NCBI GenBank assembly: GCA_964504195.1
Contig: CAZDDI010000072.1
Span: 1 to 18,158 of the forward strand
Reading direction: 5' to 3'
DNA from: CAZDDI01 sp964504195
GTDB lineage: Bacteria; Chloroflexota; Anaerolineae; B4-G1; SLSP01
Length of the DNA stretch: 18,158 nt
Shown here: positions 12,523-18,158 of the stretch, piece after piece
Layout of the letters: the number at the start of each line of letters is the position of its first letter
Position numbering within the stretch: the stretch's first letter is position 1
Program-made: the position numbers and the translations under genes
The notes under the pieces: generated by a model
What the model was told of the DNA's origin: nothing
Seen by the model: only the letters and a program-made list of their open reading frames with translations
The model's database searches: none

Positions 12523-13947
12523 TCACGCATCCTTATCCAGCCGCGCCAGATCCACCAGCGTTGCCCCGTGCGCCTCAGCCTCGGCGCGGGCGGCGTCTGT
12601 GAATCCCGCGCGGGCGAAGAAAACGTAATACACCCGCCAGCCCTGACCGCCTTCGGGCAAGGTCTGCAAGACCTTCGGCGTCTTCGTATCCACCAGCTCG
12701 CGGATGACCTCGCGCCCCACCGCGTCCGCGCCCCATTTGCACTCACCCAGCAACAACGCCCGCTCGCGCCAGTTCACCGCGACCACATCCACCTGCACGC
12801 CCCGGCTCCAATGGCTGCCTACGATTTCCGCCTCGAAGGGCAACGTCCCCGCGCGGCTCTGCTGCGCCACCCACTCGCGGCACAAATCCTCGAAGCCCGT
12901 CGCCCCCACAAAGGCGCGCAGCTCCTCGCGCACATGCGTCAGAATCGGCTCGGCGCGATAGGGCAACTCGCTGTAATGCGGCGCGATGAAGCGGAAGTAG
13001 AAGCGGAAATACGGATCGGTCAGATGATAGCGCCCGGTGCGCGCCTGCCGCCGCTTGGCTGGTGGCACGGTCGCGGGCAACCGCCGCTCCACCAGGTAGA
13101 GCGTATTCAAACGGGCCAGATACGCCGAAAGATGCGCCTTGCCAATCAGCGCGGCGTTGGAAATCTCATCCAGCGTGTGCGCACCCGCGCCGATGGCCTT
13201 GAGGATCGCCAGATGCGTCGCCGGTTCGCGCACCTCATCGTAGAGCAAGAAAGCCGGCTCGGCCACGAACATACTGCCCGGCGCGAGCATCACCTCGCGG
13301 ATGTTGTCGCTCAGCGAGCGCGCCGGATCGAGCCATTCCAGGTAAGCCGGCACGCCGCCCACCACGGCGTAGGTCGCCACGCGCTCCTCCATCGTCCACT
13401 GCGGCAAGAACTCACGCAGGCTGGCAAACGGCAGCGCGCGCAGATGCCATTGCCCGGTGAGCCGCCCAAACAACGGCGACTGGTGCGCTTGCAGCGTCTC
13501 CATCGCGTGAACGTGCGAGCCGCACAGCACCAAGGTCAACGGCAGCTGCTTGAGCCGTTGATCCCAGGCGTGTTGCAGCGCTGAGAGCATCGCCGGGTCA
13601 GCGTCAGCGGCGTAGGTGAACTCATCGAGGATGAGGATGGCGCGGCGGTCGTCCAGCGCAGAGGCGAGCGCCTGCCAGCACGCATCCCAGGTATCAAACG
13701 TGGGGGCTTGCGCCGGAGCGACGCCCAACACCTGCGCGTACACCTTGCGGCGTTGCAGCATGGCGGGTTCTTTTTCCGCCGCCCAATAGGTAGAGGGGAT
13801 ACCCGTCTGCTCCGCCCAATGGCGCAGCAGCACGGTCTTGCCCACCCGGCGGCGGCCATACAGCAGGATGAACTGCGCCGGCGTGGGCCGCTGGCGCGTC
13901 AACACGTCATTCAGAAAAGCCAACTCCGCCTGGCGGTCAACAAACAT
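12523..13947 (-). CDS. AAA ATPase of the archaeal ATPase/DUF234 family
   Basis: The 474-residue protein begins with the family's MFVDRQAELAFL. It has a P-loop YGRRRVGKTVLL (30-41), Walker B AILILDEFTYAA (103-114) and LTLVLCGSHVHAMETL as a sensor-like strand. The C-terminal half matches DUF234: YHLTDPYFRFYFRFI, then a restriction-endonuclease-like core with D387 (VQVDVVAV) and E402/K404 (LLLGECKWG), a PD-(D/E)xK-type arrangement. Such proteins are widespread in archaea and thermophilic or anaerobic bacteria; their role is poorly defined, with DNA or mobile-element transactions suggested. ATG 13947 has GAGGAG upstream. The gene has its own promoter-like spacer and shares an upstream 14-base element with the helicase gene, so it may be co-regulated with it. 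It looks intact. Confidence 0.88.
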   Translation of the reverse strand: MFVDRQAELAFLNDVLTRQRPTPAQFILLYGRRRVGKTVLLRHWAEQTGIPSTYWAAEKEPAMLQRRKVYAQVLGVAPAQAPTFDTWDACWQALASALDDRRAILILDEFTYAADADPAMLSALQHAWDQRLKQLPLTLVLCGSHVHAMETLQAHQSPLFGRLTGQWHLRALPFASLREFLPQWTMEERVATYAVVGGVPAYLEWLDPARSLSDNIREVMLAPGSMFVAEPAFLLYDEVREPATHLAILKAIGAGAHTLDEISNAALIGKAHLSAYLARLNTLYLVERRLPATVPPAKRRQARTGRYHLTDPYFRFYFRFIAPHYSELPYRAEPILTHVREELRAFVGATGFEDLCREWVAQQSRAGTLPFEAEIVGSHWSRGVQVDVVAVNWRERALLLGECKWGADAVGREVIRELVDTKTPKVLQTLPEGGQGWRVYYVFFARAGFTDAARAEAEAHGATLVDLARLDKDA

Positions 13948-13969
13948 CTCCGGTTCTCCTCAGTTAAGC

Positions 13970-14010
13970 CACACGCTAATTAGTATAATCTGGATGTGGC
14001 CTATTATACA
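13970..14010 (-). promoter_or_regulatory. Promoter-like region of the DUF234 ATPase gene with CTAATTAG element
   Basis: On the minus strand a -10-like TATACT (13987-13982) runs directly into CTAATTAGCGTGTG (13983-13970). A weak -35-like TGTATA (14010-14005) lies 17 bases upstream. The CTAATTAG(C/T)GTGTG element is repeated, with one mismatch in 14, at 17448-17435, also immediately after the -10 box of the helicase promoter. This suggests a shared regulator. Confidence 0.55.
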
Positions 14011-14015
14011 CCGGT

Positions 14016-17000
14016 TCACTCGTCCTGGATATGCGCCACGTCCGTTGCCTGCGCCGCCGCGTCTTGGATTTTCACCACCCAACGTTTGAGCTCCTTGGGC
14101 TGCAATTTGTTATAGGGATTGTGGATGGTCCACAGGCGGCCATCGCCCAACCGCACGATGTAGAGCCAATGCTGGTCGCCGTGACGCCGGGCGGCTTCCC
14201 ACTCCGGCGCCGTGAGCGTGACCACCGCCGCGTCCTCCGGCCCCCGCCCTTTCACTTCGATGGTGCGGAGCAAGTTGCCCTCGGCATCGTAAGATTCGAT
14301 GTCCCACGAATGACCGATATGCACATCTTGCGGGCGCCGATTTTGCTTCCGCTCGTACCGCAAGGCCGCATCCATCGCCGCCTGCTCCACCGCGTCGTCG
14401 CGGCGCATCACCACCCGTTCCGTCTCACCCTCAACCTCGATCTCGATTTCCAATGGTGCGGGTAATACCAGCGCCGCGCCCAACACCTCCGGCGCTGTCA
14501 GCAGCAATTGCCCGGCGCGCTCCAATTCGGCCAGCACTTCACGCTGCCGATCCTGTGCGGCTGTAGCCTGTTCCAGTAGCCGCTCCCCGGTCTCTATATC
14601 GCCCGCGCCCAACGCCTCGAAGCCCTGCAACGTCAAATCTTCCGCCAGCGCGGTCAGGCCGCCGAGCAAAAACGCCCGGTCGCGTGCGGTCGCTTCGGCC
14701 AGGCGCTCCCGCTGCGCGGCGAGCGCGGGCAAGAAACGCGCCTGCACGCACGCATCCACCACCGTCTCCTGCGCGGCCAGCATCAAACGGCCCTGAGCGA
14801 TGGCAGTTGGGTCGGCTTCCGTGCCGCCCTCGAAGGCGTCCAGGATTTCCGTGGGCAGCGGCGTGACCTGCTCGGCATCCGCCCGGTGTTGGAGCGCGGC
14901 CAGCACGCCGCCCGCGCTATGCCCGCGCCCATCGCGCAACCCGGTCCGAATGAGCCACACCAGATAAGGCGCGGAGCTTTCCGGCTGCAAATCCAGAAAT
15001 ACCGCGCCCCGCGCCAGGTCGGGCGTACACTCGGCCAGCACACGGTCGAGCAGCGCCTCGAAGAGCGCGTGCCCCGGCGCGATGAAGAACACGGCGTCCG
15101 CTTGCGCGTCATCATCGCTGCACGCCGCCGGCCAGAACGAGAGCCGCCAGCGGCGGCGTTGGCCCGGCAGCAATCCCGGCGGCAGCGTCACTTCGTAAGC
15201 AGGATAGCCCCGCCCATCGGCGGCCTCCACCGCCAACGGCTTCAGCGCGCCGCCCAGTAGCGGCAGGGCGATACAGAAAAACTTCTCCGCCTCCTCCGGG
15301 CTGAGCCGATGCGCGGCAAAGGTCGCCTGCTTGCGCCGGAACGCCGCCACATCCAGCGGCGCGAGCGCGGCGGCCTGCTGCTGTTCAGCCGCGAGCGCCG
15401 CAGTCGCCGCCTCCGCCGCCCGTTCGATCAAGGCTTTGGCATCCGCTACCGCCGCCCTATCGCCCAGCGCGATGCGTTCCAGCGTCCGGCGCAGGTCGGC
15501 GTTCCACACCGCCTCGCCCAGCACATTGAACACGCGGTCGCCCAAATCGGCGCGCATGGCCTCCTGTTTCGCCAGAATCGCCGCCTTGACCTCATCTTCC
15601 ATCGTATTGGTCGCAATCAGGTTGAAGATGTAGACCTCGGCGGCCTGCTGCCCGTAGCGGTGGATGCGGCCCATCCGCTGCTCCAGGCGGCAAGGATTCC
15701 AGGGGATATCGTAGTTCAGCAGCACGCGGCAGCATTGCAGGTTGATGCCCTCGCCGGCGGCCTCGGTCGCCACGAGCACCTGTGCCGTGCCATCCCAAAA
15801 GTCGCGCTCCGCCTGGCGGCGCTCTTTGAGCGCCATCCCGCCGTGAATTTGCGCCGTAGTGTAGCCCCACGCCGTCAACCGCTCCACTAGATAATCCAGC
15901 GTATCTTTGAACTCGGTGAACACCAGCATCTGTTCGTGCTGCTCGCCCACCCAGAGCGTACACGCCTCGCGCAACGCCTGCAATTTGGCCTGGCGCTCAT
16001 CCCGTGCCAGCGTGGCGGCCTGCTCAATCATCCCCTCCAGCGCGCGGAGTTCGGCTTGCGCGGTCTTGCGATTGAAGAGCGCGGTCACCGTCGCTTCGGC
16101 CTGCGCCTCGCGCTGCCAGCGCTCGCTTTCGGATAAATCCTCCCACGCCGCCCAATCCGCGTCCCCCACGCCCGCGTCGTCCGCCAGCCCGCGCCGCGTC
16201 GCCCCTTCCGCAATCTGCGCGCGCAACCGCGCCAGCGATTGCCACAGCGCGTAAGGGCTGGAAGCCATGCGGCGGCTCAGGGTCAAGAGCGCGAAGCCCG
16301 CGCTTGGCACATTGGCGGCTTGCGCCTTCCCATAATGGCGCGCGGCGAACTTCTGCACCGCTTCGAGCAGCTCCCCTTCAGCGGGCGAAATCCGATATTC
16401 CTGTGGGGCCACAATCCGTGCGGGGTAAAGCGGCGCGCCATCCGGCTTGCGCATTTCCTCTTTGGTGCGTCGCAGCACCAGCGGATTAGGGCCGCTGGCG
16501 TGTGCGAGCGCCTCGGCCTGCTGGGGATCGAGCAGCGCGAGCAACAGCCGGTAGTTTTCCGGGTCGCCCTTGTGGGGCGTGGCCGTCATCAACAGGAAGT
16601 GCGTCGTGTGCCGCGCCAGCACCTCGCCCAATTCGTATGCCTGCGTCTTCTGCACCGAGCCGTTGGGCCGCCGGTAAGCGGCTAGCTTGTGCGCTTCATC
16701 CACGATGACCAGGTCCCACTCCACGCTGCTGAGCGCCTGCCGTAAGCCTTTCTGCCGGGCGAAGTCCACGCTCGTGAGCGCGTACTCCGTCTCCCGCCAG
16801 ATGAGCAGCTCGTCCGAATGGCGCTGGCGGATGGCATCCCGATCTACGATGGTGAAATCCAGCCCGAATTTCGTGAGCAGCTCGCGCCGCCACTGGCTGG
16901 TCAAGCCGGCCGGGGCCACAATCAACACGCGCCGGAGGCCCTGCCGGCGCTGCAATTCCTTGAGCAGCAACCCCGCCATGATGGTCTTGCCCGCGCCGGC

Positions 17001-17384
17001 ATCGTGCGCCAGGAGCGCGCGTACCACCGGACGGGCCAGCAGTTGCTCGTAGACTGCTTCGAATTGATGGGGTAGGGGGTCAATGCGGCTGGCGTTGAGA
17101 CCCGCGTAGGGGTCAATGGCGTGGGCCAGGCGCAAGCGGTGGGCCTGGATACCCAAGCGGAAACGGTCAGGATCGCCGTCAAAGGGGCTGGCGCGGCGGT
17201 CGGCCTGGGTCATGTGGGAGAGCTGCGTCTGGTCGGTGGGGGTCAAAACGCAAGTGTGTGTGGTGGCTGCGCTTGCTGCGGTTAGCAAAGCATAGCCATC
17301 GCGGGGCTGCCAGGAGAGAATCTGCACCGGCCCTGCCCAAAACGGGCCAGTAATCCAATCGCCGGGCTGAAATTCGTGTGCCAT
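14016..17384 (-). CDS. SNF2-type helicase with C-terminal DUF3883 domain
   Basis: A 1122-residue superfamily 2 helicase of the SNF2/RapA type. Motif I is DAGAGKT (128-134), motif II VDEAHKLAA (228-236) and motif III LMTATPHKGD. The C-terminal lobe has VFTEFKDTLDYL, then TEAAGEGINLQ and PWNPCRLEQRMGRIHRYGQ (motifs V-VI). At ~1005-1100 is a DUF3883 domain with a nuclease-like core, DIESYDAEGNLLRTIEVKGRG (D1028, E1043, K1045). Helicases of this build accompany DUF1156 methyltransferases and DUF499 ATPases in antiphage loci, where they probably translocate on invading DNA. DrmD of class 1 DISARM is a comparable SNF2 helicase, but DrmA and DrmB are not seen here. I chose ATG 17384 for its AGGAG site; an in-frame ATG at 17441 would overlap the promoter. 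The gene appears intact. Confidence 0.9.
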   Translation of the reverse strand: MAHEFQPGDWITGPFWAGPVQILSWQPRDGYALLTAASAATTHTCVLTPTDQTQLSHMTQADRRASPFDGDPDRFRLGIQAHRLRLAHAIDPYAGLNASRIDPLPHQFEAVYEQLLARPVVRALLAHDAGAGKTIMAGLLLKELQRRQGLRRVLIVAPAGLTSQWRRELLTKFGLDFTIVDRDAIRQRHSDELLIWRETEYALTSVDFARQKGLRQALSSVEWDLVIVDEAHKLAAYRRPNGSVQKTQAYELGEVLARHTTHFLLMTATPHKGDPENYRLLLALLDPQQAEALAHASGPNPLVLRRTKEEMRKPDGAPLYPARIVAPQEYRISPAEGELLEAVQKFAARHYGKAQAANVPSAGFALLTLSRRMASSPYALWQSLARLRAQIAEGATRRGLADDAGVGDADWAAWEDLSESERWQREAQAEATVTALFNRKTAQAELRALEGMIEQAATLARDERQAKLQALREACTLWVGEQHEQMLVFTEFKDTLDYLVERLTAWGYTTAQIHGGMALKERRQAERDFWDGTAQVLVATEAAGEGINLQCCRVLLNYDIPWNPCRLEQRMGRIHRYGQQAAEVYIFNLIATNTMEDEVKAAILAKQEAMRADLGDRVFNVLGEAVWNADLRRTLERIALGDRAAVADAKALIERAAEAATAALAAEQQQAAALAPLDVAAFRRKQATFAAHRLSPEEAEKFFCIALPLLGGALKPLAVEAADGRGYPAYEVTLPPGLLPGQRRRWRLSFWPAACSDDDAQADAVFFIAPGHALFEALLDRVLAECTPDLARGAVFLDLQPESSAPYLVWLIRTGLRDGRGHSAGGVLAALQHRADAEQVTPLPTEILDAFEGGTEADPTAIAQGRLMLAAQETVVDACVQARFLPALAAQRERLAEATARDRAFLLGGLTALAEDLTLQGFEALGAGDIETGERLLEQATAAQDRQREVLAELERAGQLLLTAPEVLGAALVLPAPLEIEIEVEGETERVVMRRDDAVEQAAMDAALRYERKQNRRPQDVHIGHSWDIESYDAEGNLLRTIEVKGRGPEDAAVVTLTAPEWEAARRHGDQHWLYIVRLGDGRLWTIHNPYNKLQPKELKRWVVKIQDAAAQATDVAHIQDE

Positions 17385-17422
17385 GTGTACTCCTGGTGCT
17401 ACGGATGATCGGGGGAAAGTGT

Positions 17423-17477
17423 TGACCAAGTGGTCACACACTAATTAGAATGTAGCACGAAGTGCGCAAAATGTCAA
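17423..17477 (-). promoter_or_regulatory. Helicase promoter with operator-like inverted repeat
   Basis: On the minus strand there is a consensus -35 TTGACA (17477-17472), a 17-base spacer and a -10 TACATT (17454-17449). CTAATTAGTGTGTG (17448-17435) follows directly. Immediately downstream is the perfect inverted repeat TGACCA-AG-TGGTCA (17423-17436), ending about 40 bases before the ATG. The position, over or just past the expected transcription start, is that of a repressor operator. The regulator is not identified in this window. Confidence 0.75.
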
Positions 17478-17517
17478 AATATGCTTAGCTGAGAACAAAA
17501 GCGCTATTAACACACTT

Positions 17518-18066
17518 TTATCCTGTTTGCTCTGCTTCAGGCATTCCCCATGAGTGGGCTTTCCTCATAATCCATTCCAGACCCTTGTACTGCACCCCAA
17601 TTTGGATCATCAACCACAAATGTGGCACTGCGACTCGATATTGTATGATTATTAGCAATACAACACTAATAACGAGTGGTAAAAACCACGTTAGCCATAA
17701 TCCTGCTGTCCCACTAGCAGTGTTCAGGAAACCTGACACTTGTGATATTACCGTATTGCTCATTAAACCAAAGATTATAGAGCAAGCCGCCATAATTATT
17801 AATCCAATCATACCTTGTAGTTGTGTCTGTGCGTTTTGTAAAACGATATACTCCATTGGGATATCAGTGCCCTGATTGTACAATTTTCGTCGCCACAGCG
17901 ATTCAGCACCACTCAAGCAGTTCTCATAATCCTGCGCTGCTAACGGAACACCGGCTCTGAACCTGCTCCTTAGGCGCAGGTTACACATAAACTCACGTCC
18001 CAGATTGGCGCACCACCACAGAGTGGCCCAAAAACCAAACTGCCATGGTAGGCGCGTCGTCTTCAT
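17518..18066 (-). CDS. Small membrane protein of unknown function, start uncertain
   Basis: I do not recognise this family. The frame from ATG 18066 encodes 182 residues with two clear membrane segments (about 84-104 and 121-143). They are preceded by a basic, aromatic-rich stretch, and an intervening polar hairpin has the sequence SQVSGFLNTASGT. No good Shine-Dalgarno precedes 18066. The frame stays open upstream to a TAA at 18156-18154 with no alternative ATG/GTG/TTG in between, and coding-like residues (LIRQIVSVKLLGQGKYGRYI) appear there. The visible gene may therefore be the 3' part of a decayed gene, or an internal start such as the Met at 17988 may be used. It is transcribed toward the helicase, but the helicase has its own promoter in the 133-base gap. 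Composition is more AT-rich than the helicase gene. Confidence 0.5.
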   Translation of the reverse strand: MKTTRLPWQFGFWATLWWCANLGREFMCNLRLRSRFRAGVPLAAQDYENCLSGAESLWRRKLYNQGTDIPMEYIVLQNAQTQLQGMIGLIIMAACSIIFGLMSNTVISQVSGFLNTASGTAGLWLTWFLPLVISVVLLIIIQYRVAVPHLWLMIQIGVQYKGLEWIMRKAHSWGMPEAEQTG

Positions 18067-18158
18067 CCCATGTTGGGAAATATATCGACCGTATTTGCCC
18101 TGCCCTAGTAGTTTAACAGAGACGATTTGACGGATAAGGAAAGTGTGGCATTCTTACA

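Noticed and set aside
12568..13584. 338-codon plus-strand open frame opposite the DUF234 ATPase
   Set aside because: It is antisense to conserved ATPase/nuclease motifs, with shadow-type composition and no start signal.
6134..17384. Assignment of the locus to DISARM
   Set aside because: A SNF2 helicase and an adenine-type methyltransferase are present, but no DrmA, DrmB or PLD-type DrmC gene is seen. DUF499 with DUF1156 points to a different helicase/methylase/ATPase arrangement.
17385..17441. N-terminal extension of the helicase to ATG 17441
   Set aside because: It would place the start within the CTAATTAG element and across the operator-like repeat. ATG 17384 has a proper AGGAG site.

Overview
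The window looks like a defence island from a GC-rich bacterium. The mix of DUF1156/DUF499-type genes, AbrB-PIN and Phd-PIN pairs, a DUF5678-retropepsin pair and dispersed short-repeat families suggests a Chloroflexota-like (Anaerolineae/Caldilineae-like) genome. That placement is inferred from gene content only. No rRNA, tRNA or CRISPR array was seen. Almost every gene is on the minus strand, so the biological reading order runs from high to low coordinates.

Layout in transcription order: a small membrane protein of unknown function (18066-17518); a well-formed promoter with operator-like repeats; a 1122-aa SNF2-type helicase with a C-terminal DUF3883 domain (17384-14016); an AAA ATPase of the archaeal ATPase/DUF234 type (13947-12523); an AbrB-PIN toxin-antitoxin pair behind a palindromic operator (12417-11729); a ribbon-helix-helix/DUF5678 protein overlapping a retropepsin-like protease (11706-10952); a one-chain DUF262-DUF1524 (GmrSD-like) nuclease (10857-9094); a DUF1156 adenine-type DNA methyltransferase with Zn-ribbon (9082-6134); a 1293-aa NACHT-HEAT-TPR NTPase whose start overlaps the methyltransferase stop (6134-2253); and a polytopic membrane protein 7 bases later (2245-1217). 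A Phd-PIN toxin-antitoxin pair with its own strong promoter sits on the plus strand (397-1178). At the left edge is the first ~41 codons of a DUF499-type ATPase (175-54), apparently cut by the end of an IS21-like insertion sequence (1-53).

How it may work together: the DUF3883 helicase, the DUF1156 methyltransferase and the DUF499 ATPase form a recognisable helicase/methylase/ATPase defence core. It has been loaded with extra modules: DUF262 nuclease, NACHT plus membrane protein, DUF234 ATPase, two TA pairs and a protease pair. The NACHT and membrane genes are strikingly AT-rich against GC-rich surroundings, and the composition changes inside the NACHT gene about 40 codons after its start. 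This points to recombination of an acquired effector module behind the methyltransferase. The methyltransferase itself carries two in-frame insertions of short dispersed repeats. If the DUF499 gene really is interrupted, the original three-gene core may be inactive or under decay while the added modules remain intact.
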